Positions 26,173-34,538 of a stretch of 53,763 nucleotides of DNA are shown one piece after another. The translations under genes were made by a program, and so were the position numbers. Each line of letters starts with the position of its first letter. The stretch's first letter is position 1. The DNA is from an uncultured Spirochaetales bacterium (GTDB lineage Bacteria > Spirochaetota > Spirochaetia > Sphaerochaetales > Sphaerochaetaceae), in contig CASEZU010000128.1 of the NCBI GenBank assembly GCA_949292445.1, forward strand, positions 1 to 53,763. Direction: 5' to 3'. Below the pieces are notes generated by a model, which saw only the letters and a list, made by a program, of their open reading frames with translations, made no database searches and was not told where the DNA came from.

Positions 26173-26582
26173 CCCAGCACCTCCATTATCTCATCAGCAT
26201 CAGCAGCGGCCATTATGCGCGCCCTGTTCACAGGCGACGAGAGCGTACGCACAGTCTGCGAGAGAAAATCCACATGGCTCGAAAGCGCATGAAGCGAAAG
26301 GAGTATCAGCACGAAGATATGAACGATGCCGTCACCCATCGCGACTCCCTCAGCCGAGCGGCCTGCCACAGCCACGATATCATCTATGCCGCTGATTCTG
26401 GCATGAGGAACCGCGACCCCGTCTCCGATAGCGGTGCTCCCCTCCGCCTCTCTGGCAAGCACGGCGGCGAGGGCCGCCTCCTTATCCTCCACAGCTGCAG
26501 CATAAACGAGCTCGGAAATTGCATCCTGCCATGTTGCAGACCGAAGATCACCGAGCACAGAAAAGAGAACTCTTCCATTCAT
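26169..26582 (-). CDS. PTS EIIA type-2 (PtsN-like) domain protein
   Basis: 137 residues. The phosphorylated His lies in VAVPHARISGI, with the preceding AIGDGVAVPHA block typical of fructose/nitrogen EIIA domains. No EIIB or EIIC gene is present here, so it may be regulatory. The second conserved His region reads LSLHALSSHVDFLS. A weak promoter TAGACT ends 6 bases before the ATG. Confidence 0.8.
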   Translation of the reverse strand: MNGRVLFSVLGDLRSATWQDAISELVYAAAVEDKEAALAAVLAREAEGSTAIGDGVAVPHARISGIDDIVAVAGRSAEGVAMGDGIVHIFVLILLSLHALSSHVDFLSQTVRTLSSPVNRARIMAAADADEIMEVLG

Positions 26583-26688
26583 GGCCTGAGTCTATACGAT
26601 CGGGGAAGATGCTGGAAGATGCTTTTTCAGAGGAGAATTTGTCCGGAAGTGCCTGTGACGGCGTATCAGGGACATAAGGAGAAACAGG

Positions 26689-28764
26689 ATGAAAGTAAAA
26701 TATGCCCTGCTTGCGGTACTTGTTCTGCTGTCCGCCCTCTTCGCCTCATGCGAGGAAAGGAGCAGCCACGCCACAATGCGCGTGAATCTGAGGAAGGACC
26801 GTTCCATCGTTCCAGCAGATTATCCGCTGGAGATCAAATCATACCGTATCACCGGTGACGGACCGGGATCGGAATCATTCAGCATCGAAACAAACAAGGA
26901 AACGGTATCACTCGAGGGCCTGGTGATAGGAGAATGGTCGCTCCTTGCGGAAGGACTCAACGAGAATGACGATGTTCTTGTCACAGGGAGCACGACGCAC
27001 CGGCTTTCCGCGACAAACGGAAGCTGCACCATAGTCCTTGAGGATCTTACCGGCATGGGCTCGCTGGAGGTTGTGCTGACCTGGGATCCGGAGAGGATAT
27101 CGGGGGAAGCCTCTATAGAACTCGAGCTCACTCCGCAGTACGGAGACAAGGAGACGAGAAGGCTGGAACTCACATCGATGGACGGGGATGGAGGCCGTGC
27201 GACCTACACTGGCACAGATTATCCCTCGGGCTCATACGTCCTTGCCGCAAGGCTTTTCGACGGCAGCGTGCAGGTCGCAGGCTTCACGGAAGCTGTACGG
27301 ATAGCAGGAGACCAGGTATCAGAAGGGGAAATCGCCTTTGATCTGGACAAATACCCTGTGGAACCGGGAACGCTTGAGCTCGTGGACAACACCGGCATAC
27401 CGGTGTCCTGCATGATCAAAGGAATAACTGACACAGTCGATGCCGACATGCCGGTCAGGGTGAGCATCACTTCTGAGACAGATGATGTCTCCAGCTACGC
27501 CATAGTCTGGTATCTGGACGGAAACCAGATCGGAGAGGGACCGGAGGTGGAGTTCACGCCGCTGGTCGGCACTCACAGGCTCGATGTCGTAGCCTCAACA
27601 TCCAGACTTGGAACATCAGGATCGGCCTCTGTCAATTTCGAGGCGGTATCTGCCTCCGCACCAGGCGTCCCGTCCCATGGAAATGTGATAGAAGACGGAG
27701 AGGGAATAGATCTGTCAGGAAAGACAGTGGTGCGCTTCCTGCCTGACGGCAATGCCATGATACTCTCCAATGCCGAACAGCGTGTGCAGATAGCATCTCC
27801 GATACGCAGCAGCCTCGATGTCATCCGCTCATACACATTCACAGAACTCGGAATCACAGGTGATGTGGTAGATTTCGACAGCGTGGAGATATCCGCAGGG
27901 CTGTCAAAGGTCCTCATGTCGCAGGACAACCCGTACCTCGTTTCTGTCTACAACTACAATCCGTCGACTGCCTCTCTCACCAGATTCTCAGAAGGTGTCC
28001 CGATGGCACTCGGCAATCCTGATGAGCAGGAGATTACTGGAATAGGCGCAGTGGCAATCGCCGACGGCATCACAGTGGACGGCTGCCCGATAGGAATTGT
28101 CAACGTCCACAACCCGCAATACGACATATGGCAGTATACATATGTCTCGCTGGGAGCCGAGACAGGCGACAGCAACTATTTCTGGCAGGGAATGTTCATG
28201 TCCCAGAGCGGCATGCATCCGGATCCGGCAGGAAGACCCGCAGTAACCTCTGACAGCTTCTTCCAGGTCATGGATGACGGCCAGGGGCTCCTGATACAGA
28301 AAACGGAGAACAGCGTCAACACGTTCTCCTTGATGGCATACTTCCGCCCGTTCTACAGCTTCCCGGATGACGAGGAGAAGTTCAGCGGAGTGACAGCAGG
28401 CACGCTGCTCGACACTGCCACCGTGCTTGTGCTGGGAGACTACATGGCGATCTGCGAATATGACCAGGATTTCAGCGGAGCAATCGGAGGCTGGAAGTTG
28501 CACAGCGCCGAAATAATGGACCATGATGCGAGCTCGCTTGTCACGACAAAGGACAGAAGCTACGCATACTATGTGGACATCGATGCCGATGAGATTGTCA
28601 CTCTCAAAATAGCCTCCAACGGAAGATCCGTCGAGGAGATAGGCAGAACTGCCCTTTCAATAGACGGAGTCAATTCCATCGCACTCTCTGAAAGCGGCTC
28701 GAATATCATCGCATACAATGAAAACAATGCGGATGCGCTCGTAGTGATGAGAGCGACGAGATGA
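26689..28764 (+). CDS. Large secreted lipoprotein, unknown function
   Basis: 691 residues. A lipobox (LFASC, Cys 21) follows a signal peptide. Residues about 22-220 look like two beta-sandwich repeats, about 250-325 a PKD/Ig-like domain (VWYLDGNQIGEGPEVEFTP), and the remainder an all-beta region perhaps forming a propeller. AAGGAGA lies about 8 bases before the ATG, so unlike many neighbours it is leadered. A single-gene unit, ended by the hairpin at 28769. Probably surface exposed; no ligand can be inferred. Confidence 0.7.
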   Translation: MKVKYALLAVLVLLSALFASCEERSSHATMRVNLRKDRSIVPADYPLEIKSYRITGDGPGSESFSIETNKETVSLEGLVIGEWSLLAEGLNENDDVLVTGSTTHRLSATNGSCTIVLEDLTGMGSLEVVLTWDPERISGEASIELELTPQYGDKETRRLELTSMDGDGGRATYTGTDYPSGSYVLAARLFDGSVQVAGFTEAVRIAGDQVSEGEIAFDLDKYPVEPGTLELVDNTGIPVSCMIKGITDTVDADMPVRVSITSETDDVSSYAIVWYLDGNQIGEGPEVEFTPLVGTHRLDVVASTSRLGTSGSASVNFEAVSASAPGVPSHGNVIEDGEGIDLSGKTVVRFLPDGNAMILSNAEQRVQIASPIRSSLDVIRSYTFTELGITGDVVDFDSVEISAGLSKVLMSQDNPYLVSVYNYNPSTASLTRFSEGVPMALGNPDEQEITGIGAVAIADGITVDGCPIGIVNVHNPQYDIWQYTYVSLGAETGDSNYFWQGMFMSQSGMHPDPAGRPAVTSDSFFQVMDDGQGLLIQKTENSVNTFSLMAYFRPFYSFPDDEEKFSGVTAGTLLDTATVLVLGDYMAICEYDQDFSGAIGGWKLHSAEIMDHDASSLVTTKDRSYAYYVDIDADEIVTLKIASNGRSVEEIGRTALSIDGVNSIALSESGSNIIAYNENNADALVVMRATR

Positions 28765-28768
28765 GCTG

Positions 28769-28801
28769 AAAGCCCTCTCTTCAGAGCGAGGAGAGGGCTT
28801 T
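28769..28801. terminator. Bidirectional terminator between lipoprotein gene and hydrogenase operon
   Basis: An 11-bp perfect stem, AAAGCCCTCTC (28769-28779) with GAGAGGGCTTT (28791-28801), and an 11-nt loop. It starts 5 bases after the lipoprotein stop and lies 15 bp beyond the hydA stop on the other strand. The U-tract is short on both sides. Confidence 0.75.
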
Positions 28802-28816
28802 GCCAGTAAGGAACCG

Positions 28817-30562
28817 TCAGCTCTTGTAGAGCGGCGTTTCCTTGTATTCAGTATGGAGAAGATGATGTGACTTCTCCGAAAGCGGCTTTCCAAGATACTC
28901 GGAGTAGAGCTTCTGGATCGACGGATTCTGATGTGAGCAGCGCTTCACAGACTTCTCATCATCCTCATAAAGGCCGCTGATCCTTTCGCTGCGTACCTCG
29001 TCATCAGTTCCATAAGGCTGTCCGCCGCCTGCGATACAGCCGCCGCGGCAGGCCATTATCTCGACAAAATCGAGATCCGACGGGCGTCCCGCCTTCTTGT
29101 CTTCCCTGATCTTGTCAAGAAGCGGCTTCGCGCTGGCCATTCCATGCACGACTGCGACTCTTACCTTCTTGCCGTCGACATCTACCTCTCCGCGCTTCAC
29201 ATCATCGAGGCCGCGGACCAGTCTGACCTCGGGATCGGCAAGCTCCTTGCCTGTAATACCGTAATAGGCAGTCCTGATAGCAGCTTCCATGACGCCGCCG
29301 GTCACACCGAAGATCGTACCGGCACCTGTATACTCGCCGATCGGGCTGTCAGCCTCAGAATCGGGAAGATTGCCGAAATCGAGGCCGCGGGACAGGATAA
29401 GACGCGCAAGCTCACGGGTTGTGAGGACAAGATCCACATCCCACTCCCCGCTGGATGCGGCATGCTCGCCATCCCTTCTTATCTCAGCCTTTTTCGCAGT
29501 ACATGGCATGATAGCGACGGAGTAGATGTTCTTCCTGTCTATTCCTGCCTTCTCCGCCCAGTATGTCTTTGTGACAGCTCCCTGCATCATCATCGGGCTC
29601 TTGGCGGATGAGAGGTTCTCCAAAAGATCAGGATAATACTCCTCAACATATGCGACCCATCCGGGGCAGCACGATGTGAGCTGCGGAAGAACGCCCTTGT
29701 TGCTGATCCTGTCAATCAGCTCATAGCCCTCCTCCATGATCGTGAGGTCAGCGCCGAAATTCGTATCGAAGACGTAATCGGCTCCGAGGCGGCGCAGCGC
29801 CGTATAGAGCTTCTTGGTAGAAACCTCGCCCGGCTTGAGGCCGAACTCCTCTCCGATCGCGACCCGGACAGCAGGAGCCATCTGCACTGCAACGACCTTC
29901 TCCGGATCAGCGATGGCCTTCATGAAGGAATCGGTATGATCCTGCTCGTAGATGGCACCTACGGGGCAGTGCGTGATGCACTGGCCGCACTTGATGCACG
30001 GGCTCTCGTTGAGAGGGAGCTTCGCTGCGGGGCTCATCGTCGTATGATCGCCTCTGCCGATGAACTCAAGGGCATACACACCCTGCAGTCCCTGACAGAC
30101 CTGGACACAGCGTCCGCACTTGATGCATTTCTCGGGATCAAGGACGATCGCGCCCGTGGAGCGGTCCTTCCTGTCCTCTGCAAGCCTCACCTCAAACGGC
30201 TGCTCCCTGACACCATACTCGATGGCAAGGCGCTGCAGCTCACACTTGTTGTTGCGGGTGCACATGAGACATGAGGACGGATGCGTGGACATCGTGAGCT
30301 CGAGGATCGTGCGGCGCACTTCATAAAGATCCTGATCATGGGTAATGATCTTCATTCCTTCGGCTGCCGGAGTCGAGCAGGCACGGATGATCTTTGCCGA
30401 TCCCTCCTGCTTGCATACGCAGAGACCGCATGAGCCGAATGGCTTGAGATCAGGATGATAGCACAAGGTCGGGATCCTTATGCCCGCCTTCCTGGCCGCC
30501 TCAAGGACTGTTGTCCCCTCAGCCACCTCAACCTCGATTCCCTGTATAGTAAGATGAATCAT
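28817..30562 (-). CDS. hydA: NADH-dependent [FeFe]-hydrogenase catalytic subunit
   Basis: 581 residues. N-terminal [2Fe-2S] domain (Cys 34, 45, 48, 62), a His/Cys-ligated cluster (His 94, Cys 98, 101, 107), two [4Fe-4S] sets (Cys 146-156 and 189-199), then the H-cluster domain with TSCCPGW, MPCTAKK and MACRGGCIAGGGQP. This is the group A trimeric form that couples H2 production to NADH and ferredoxin by electron bifurcation. The ATG at 30562, with GGAGG 6 bases upstream, is preferred over a TTG two codons earlier. Last gene of the five-gene operon. Confidence 0.95.
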   Translation of the reverse strand: MIHLTIQGIEVEVAEGTTVLEAARKAGIRIPTLCYHPDLKPFGSCGLCVCKQEGSAKIIRACSTPAAEGMKIITHDQDLYEVRRTILELTMSTHPSSCLMCTRNNKCELQRLAIEYGVREQPFEVRLAEDRKDRSTGAIVLDPEKCIKCGRCVQVCQGLQGVYALEFIGRGDHTTMSPAAKLPLNESPCIKCGQCITHCPVGAIYEQDHTDSFMKAIADPEKVVAVQMAPAVRVAIGEEFGLKPGEVSTKKLYTALRRLGADYVFDTNFGADLTIMEEGYELIDRISNKGVLPQLTSCCPGWVAYVEEYYPDLLENLSSAKSPMMMQGAVTKTYWAEKAGIDRKNIYSVAIMPCTAKKAEIRRDGEHAASSGEWDVDLVLTTRELARLILSRGLDFGNLPDSEADSPIGEYTGAGTIFGVTGGVMEAAIRTAYYGITGKELADPEVRLVRGLDDVKRGEVDVDGKKVRVAVVHGMASAKPLLDKIREDKKAGRPSDLDFVEIMACRGGCIAGGGQPYGTDDEVRSERISGLYEDDEKSVKRCSHQNPSIQKLYSEYLGKPLSEKSHHLLHTEYKETPLYKS

Positions 30563-30574
30563 CGTCAACCTCCA

Positions 30575-32362
30575 TTAATGAATCTCGATGGCCGAGAACT
30601 TGCAGGTATCCTTACAGACACCGCACTTGATACATACGCTTCCGTTGATCTTGTGAGGCTTCTTCACCTCTCCGGAGATGGCTCCGACAGGGCACTTCCT
30701 CGCACACGCCGTGCATCCGATGCACTTGGACGTGTTGATCTCGTAGCTTATGAGCTTCTTGCACTTTCCTGAAGGGCACTTCTTGTCCACAATGTGGGCC
30801 TTGTATTCCTCCGGGAAGTAATGGAGCGTGGAAAGAACGGGGTTCGGAGCAGTCTGGCCGAGGGCACAGAGCGATCCGATGCGCATTGCATGTGCAATCT
30901 GCTCGATCTGCTTTATGTCCTTCTCCTCGCCCTTGCCCTGAGTGATCTTCTCCAGGATGTTGTAGAGGCTCTTTCCGCCGATACGGCACGGAGCACACTT
31001 GCCGCATGATTCATCAACGGTGAAGTTAAGGTAGAACTTCGCGACATCGACGATGCAGTCATCCTCGTCCATGACGATCATTCCGCCGGAACCCATCATC
31101 GATCCGATTCTCTGCAGGCCGCCGAAATCTATAGGAGTATCGAGATTCTCCTCGGTGATGACTCCTCCTGAAGGTCCGCCTGTCTGCACTGCCTTGAACT
31201 TCTTGCCATGGGCGATTCCGCCGCCGATATCATAGACGATCTCACGGAGCGTCGTTCCCATCGGGACCTCGACAAGGCCGGAGTTGCAGATCTTTCCCGT
31301 GAGGGCGAAAACCTTTGTTCCATGGCTGTCAGGAGTACCGATTGACGCGAACCACTCGCCGCCGTTGTTGATGATCTGGGCGACATTGGCCCATGTCTCG
31401 ACATTGTTGATGACGGTCGGCTTGCCCCAGAGGCCCTTGGATGCGGGGAATGGCGGTCTCGGCTTCGGCATGCCCCGGTGTCCCTCGATGGACTGGAGGA
31501 GCGCAGTCTCCTCACCGCAGACGAATGCACCTGCACCGAGCCTGATCTCGATATCGTAATCGAAGCCTGAGCCGAGAATGTCCTTTCCGAGAAGGCCATA
31601 CTCCCTCGCCTGCTTCATGGCAACCTCGAGGCGGTGGATTGCAAGAGGATACTCAGCACGGATGTAGATGAAGCCCTGATGGGCGCCTACCGTGCGGCCG
31701 CAGATCGTCATGGCCTCAAGCACTGAGTGGGGATCGCCCTCAAGAGTGGAGCGGTCCATGTATGCGCCTGGATCTCCCTCGTCAGCGTTGCAGACAACAT
31801 ATTTGACAGGGTCATTCTCCTGCTTGGTGAAGTTCCACTTCATCCATGTCGGGAATCCGGCACCGCCGCGGCCGCGGAGTCCTGCTGTCTTGAGCTCGCT
31901 GATGACATCATCCGGTGTCATCTCGAAAAGAACCTTCTCAAGAGCCTTGTAACCGCCTGCGGCGATGTACTCATCGATGTTCTCCGGATCTATGGAACCG
32001 CAGTTGCGGAGGACGATCCTCATCTGCTTCTGATAGAACTGGATGTCCTCGACTTCCTCATATGCCTTGTGCGGGGCCTTGTTGTAAAGGAGCCTCGTGA
32101 CCTCGCGGCCCTTGATGACATGCTCCGCAATGAGTTCCTTGGCATCCTCCGGCTTTACCTGGACATAGAATGAATCCTCCGGAAGGATCTTCACGATCGG
32201 GCCCTGCTCACAGAAACCGAAACAGCCTGTCTTGATGACCTGAACCTGATCGGCAACGCCCTGTGATGCGGCCTCATCAATCAAAGCATGATAAATCTGG
32301 TCGGAGCGGGATGATTCACATCCTGTGCCTCCGCAGACGAGAATATAGTTCTTGAAACCCAT
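30575..32362 (-). CDS. hydB: Hydrogenase NADH-binding flavoprotein subunit (NuoF-like)
   Basis: 595 residues. An N-terminal thioredoxin-like [2Fe-2S] domain (Cys 10, 15, 47, 51) precedes the NuoF core with FMN motif RGRGGAGFPTWMKW, NADH motif GAGAFVCGEETALL and the [4Fe-4S] motif ESCGKCAPCRIGG. Two C-terminal ferredoxin clusters (CIGCTACARKC and CIKCGVCKDTC) are present. It oxidises NADH and passes electrons to hydA. Start 1 bp after the preceding stop, with a GGAG-type ribosome site. Confidence 0.95.
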   Translation of the reverse strand: MGFKNYILVCGGTGCESSRSDQIYHALIDEAASQGVADQVQVIKTGCFGFCEQGPIVKILPEDSFYVQVKPEDAKELIAEHVIKGREVTRLLYNKAPHKAYEEVEDIQFYQKQMRIVLRNCGSIDPENIDEYIAAGGYKALEKVLFEMTPDDVISELKTAGLRGRGGAGFPTWMKWNFTKQENDPVKYVVCNADEGDPGAYMDRSTLEGDPHSVLEAMTICGRTVGAHQGFIYIRAEYPLAIHRLEVAMKQAREYGLLGKDILGSGFDYDIEIRLGAGAFVCGEETALLQSIEGHRGMPKPRPPFPASKGLWGKPTVINNVETWANVAQIINNGGEWFASIGTPDSHGTKVFALTGKICNSGLVEVPMGTTLREIVYDIGGGIAHGKKFKAVQTGGPSGGVITEENLDTPIDFGGLQRIGSMMGSGGMIVMDEDDCIVDVAKFYLNFTVDESCGKCAPCRIGGKSLYNILEKITQGKGEEKDIKQIEQIAHAMRIGSLCALGQTAPNPVLSTLHYFPEEYKAHIVDKKCPSGKCKKLISYEINTSKCIGCTACARKCPVGAISGEVKKPHKINGSVCIKCGVCKDTCKFSAIEIH

Positions 32363-32363
32363 A

Positions 32364-32744
32364 TTACTGCTCCTTGTCCTTCAGCTCGATCCTCAGATCG
32401 GAGAGGATGCGTCCGCCCTTGAGATGCTCCTCGACAATGCGGTGTGCGGCCTCCTTGTCTACCGAGCCATATACGACAAGCCCGGTCTCGGGAGAGAACA
32501 CCTCGACAACCGGTTCCGGATTGGGAGCAGCGCTCCCTGTCTGCGTTATGATCACATTATCCAGCCCAAGGCGCTCAACATCATCGGCGATTGTATTGAG
32601 CGTGAGCTTGGCACCTGCATCTATACCGGAGGTGCCCATCGCGACTACCACATGCACCGAGCGGCCGTGGATGTCGCGCTTTTTCAGATTCTTCTCCTCA
32701 CGTTCGCGTATGGCGTGAAGATCGGAAAGCGAAAGTTTAGCCAT
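32364..32744 (-). CDS. Ferredoxin-like (thioredoxin-fold) hydrogenase-operon protein lacking all cysteines
   Basis: 126 residues from the ATG at 32744, with AAGGAGA 5 bases upstream. The sequence follows the small [2Fe-2S] ferredoxin that usually sits here in hyd operons, with VVVAMGTSGIDAGAK, then LDNVIITQTGSAAPNPEPVV and VYGSVDKEAAHRIVEEHL. Where relatives carry Cys (GTCG and TQTGC-x-x-x-C), this protein has Ser 39, Ser 71 and Asn 75, and it contains no cysteine at all. It therefore cannot hold a cluster by these ligands and may be structural. It overlaps the ATPase-like gene by 8 bp. Confidence 0.8.
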   Translation of the reverse strand: MAKLSLSDLHAIREREEKNLKKRDIHGRSVHVVVAMGTSGIDAGAKLTLNTIADDVERLGLDNVIITQTGSAAPNPEPVVEVFSPETGLVVYGSVDKEAAHRIVEEHLKGGRILSDLRIELKDKEQ

Positions 32745-33228
32745 AGATTTCTCCTTTCTCAAGGCTGTCAAGGAGCTTCCTGAATCTCCTTATACCCTCA
32801 GCCCTGTCAGGGACCGCGTCCCTCTCCTCAAGAAGCCGCCGGGATACCGTCATCTCCCGTCCGTCCTTCCTTATTGTCACCGTTATGCCTTCGTCCATCC
32901 CGAGAACAGGCAGGAGCGCATCGCACAGATTGCAGAAACTCCCGTCATCCTCAACGGTGAACTCCAGCACCGTCATCCCGTCTCCTCGTGTTAAGCGGCA
33001 TCTGCCTTCGCTTCTCTCTCTTATGATATGAAGTCCGCGGCCACGCCCTTCGCCCTTGGTAGTGCTTCCATCCTGAAACGGGTCTGCAGGCGGGTTGAAA
33101 GCCCCGTCATCCTCGACCCTTATCACGACCGTTCCGCCTTCTGCTGAAACCTGTGCCGAAATACATCCGGCTCCGGCCTCTGCGCTGTTGATCACAGCCT
33201 CCAGAAGCAGATCAGCCGCATCATGCAT
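32737..33228 (-). CDS. Histidine-kinase-like ATPase domain protein of the hydrogenase operon
   Basis: 163 residues. A GHKL ATPase fold: N box AADLLLEAVINSAEAGA, G1-type box VEDDGAFNPP and a GRGRGLHIIRE segment. There is no dimerisation/His domain and no membrane segment, so it is not a standard sensor kinase. The C-terminal part has FCNLCDALLP with a CxxC. A gene of this kind commonly sits between the NuoE and ferredoxin genes of bifurcating hydrogenases, but its role is not known to me. Coupled to hydC by TGATG. Confidence 0.75.
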   Translation of the reverse strand: MHDAADLLLEAVINSAEAGAGCISAQVSAEGGTVVIRVEDDGAFNPPADPFQDGSTTKGEGRGRGLHIIRERSEGRCRLTRGDGMTVLEFTVEDDGSFCNLCDALLPVLGMDEGITVTIRKDGREMTVSRRLLEERDAVPDRAEGIRRFRKLLDSLEKGEIYG

Positions 33229-33692
33229 CAGGCGAACTTATCCAGGATTCCAGATATCTGGTTCTTCGAAACCTTTCCGAACACCTCGCCAGATATCGTC
33301 ATGACAGGTGCCAGCCCACAGCATCCGACGCAGCGGACAGCCTCAAGCGAGAACCTTCCGTCGTCTGTGAGCCCGCCAACCTCCAGTCCGAGCTCCTTTC
33401 CGAGCTCCTCGACGATCATGTCGCCGCCCTTGAGATAGCATGCCGTTCCCAGACATACCTGGATGTTGTACTTTCCGGGCTTGTTCAGCTTGAAGAAATG
33501 ATAGAAAGTAAGGACTCCCCAGATTGTGGCAAGCGGTACGCCGGTCTCGTTGGAGACACCTTCGGCAGCCTCCCTGGAGACATATCCGAACTCCTCCTGC
33601 ACTCTGTGGAGAATCATGATGAGATTGCCCGGCTTATCCTTCCACTCGGAAATATAAGCGTTAAGCTCATCAGAGAATATGCTCTGAGCCAT
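33228..33692 (-). CDS. hydC: Hydrogenase [2Fe-2S] subunit (NuoE-like)
   Basis: 154 residues. A thioredoxin-like [2Fe-2S] protein with ligands Cys 80 and 85 (CLGTACYLKGG) and Cys 121 and 125 (CVGCCGLAP). It transfers electrons between the flavoprotein and the catalytic subunit. It is the first gene of the operon, with a strong AAAGGAGG ribosome site 4-5 bases before the ATG. Confidence 0.94.
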   Translation of the reverse strand: MAQSIFSDELNAYISEWKDKPGNLIMILHRVQEEFGYVSREAAEGVSNETGVPLATIWGVLTFYHFFKLNKPGKYNIQVCLGTACYLKGGDMIVEELGKELGLEVGGLTDDGRFSLEAVRCVGCCGLAPVMTISGEVFGKVSKNQISGILDKFA

Positions 33693-33752
33693 AACTCCTC
33701 CTTTATTTAAGTCACCTAGATGATTCTAGCTTAATGGAACTCGCTTTTGCAA
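33693..33752 (-). promoter_or_regulatory. Hydrogenase operon promoter with palindromic operator over the -10
   Basis: TTGCAA (33747-33752), 18-bp spacer, TAGAAT (33723-33728), then a leader of about 24 bases with AAAGGAGG. A perfect palindrome, CTAGA-TGAT-TCTAG (33716-33729), covers the -10, and TTAAG/CTTAA outer arms (33707-33711, 33730-33734) extend it unevenly. It does not match the Rex consensus I know (TTGTGAA-type arms). Confidence 0.55.
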
Positions 33753-33806
33753 TAAAACTTCTGGAAAAGCCACAGAAAGAACACAGCGGGAACATCTCAG
33801 AGCATT

Positions 33807-33837
33807 TATTGACATATATCCAATGTTAATATACTTT
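33807..33837 (+). promoter_or_regulatory. rex promoter with overlapping imperfect inverted repeat
   Basis: TTGACA (33809-33814) with TATACT (33830-33835) at 15 bp or TACTTT (33832-33837) at 17 bp. The inverted repeat TATTGACAT (33807-33815) and ATGTTAATA (33823-33831), 8 of 9 pairs, overlaps the -35 and could be an autoregulatory operator. The identity of the bound protein is a guess. Confidence 0.45.
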
Positions 33838-33863
33838 CATTCACATAAAAGGAAGAAACAGCA

Positions 33864-34505
33864 ATGAACAGCGATATGCTCGTCAGGATTACACGCTACT
33901 ACAGGGCTCTTAATAGGCTGAGAGCCATCGGTTTAGAGAAAGTCTTCGCACACAACCTCGCCGATGCGGCAGGAGTTTCCGCCGCCGTTGTGAGAAAGGA
34001 CTTCTCGATTCTCGAGATTCATGGCCAGAAAAGAGGCGGTTATGAGATCACAGACCTGATAGAGAGGATATCGCGGATACTCGGCAAGGGAGAGGCCCAG
34101 AATGTCATCGTGGTGGGCTGCGGAAGAATCGGGAAAGCGCTGATGCACTACTCGGGATTCGAACCGGACGGCATCAGGGTTGTTGCCGGATTCGACTCCG
34201 ATCCTATTGTCTACTCGGATGCATCCCACCCGGTTCCGGTTTACCCGATGTCGAGGCTGGAGGAAATGGTGGAGGCGCTTGGTGTCAATGTGGCAATCAT
34301 CACAGTGCCGGAATCCGCAGCGGCAGACACAGCTGAAAGGCTTCAGGAGGCGGGAGTCAGAGGCATACTCAACTTCTCCCCCATCACACTCAAGCCGCAC
34401 CCCGCCGCAGCCGGAGAACTCCCTGTAGTGATACACAACATCAACATTGCGCTTGAGCTTGAACAGATATTCTACCAGCTGCAGTTTCCTGATGGCGTGA
34501 AATGA
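33864..34505 (+). CDS. rex: Redox-sensing transcriptional repressor Rex
   Basis: 213 residues. An N-terminal winged helix (about 1-75, with VRKDFSILEIHGQKRGGYEI) is followed by a Rossmann domain with VIVVGCGRIGKAL and GFDSDP, and a C-terminal swapped helix (NINIALELEQIFYQLQF). Rex senses NADH/NAD+ and usually represses fermentative and hydrogenase genes, so its divergent position next to the NADH-dependent hydrogenase operon is meaningful. A GGAAG ribosome site lies 9 bases before the ATG. Confidence 0.95.
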   Translation: MNSDMLVRITRYYRALNRLRAIGLEKVFAHNLADAAGVSAAVVRKDFSILEIHGQKRGGYEITDLIERISRILGKGEAQNVIVVGCGRIGKALMHYSGFEPDGIRVVAGFDSDPIVYSDASHPVPVYPMSRLEEMVEALGVNVAIITVPESAAADTAERLQEAGVRGILNFSPITLKPHPAAAGELPVVIHNINIALELEQIFYQLQFPDGVK

Positions 34506-34509
34506 TGAG

Positions 34510-34529
34510 TGCAGGCCAATAGGCCTGCA
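34510..34529. terminator. Terminator hairpin after rex
   Basis: Perfect 8-bp stem TGCAGGCC / GGCCTGCA with an AATA loop, starting 4 bases after the rex stop and followed by TTCTCT. It also lies just beyond the stop of the convergent broken lipoprotein gene, so it may serve both strands. Confidence 0.75.
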
Positions 34530-34538
34530 TTCTCTCCT

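Noticed and set aside
28817..33692. Overlapping plus-strand frames across the hydrogenase genes.
   Set aside because: Antisense to well-supported enzymes with complete motifs.
33824..33845. Classical Rex box TGTTAA...TTCACA.
   Set aside because: The half-sites resemble Rex arms but are 10 bases apart; the known operator has 4-6.
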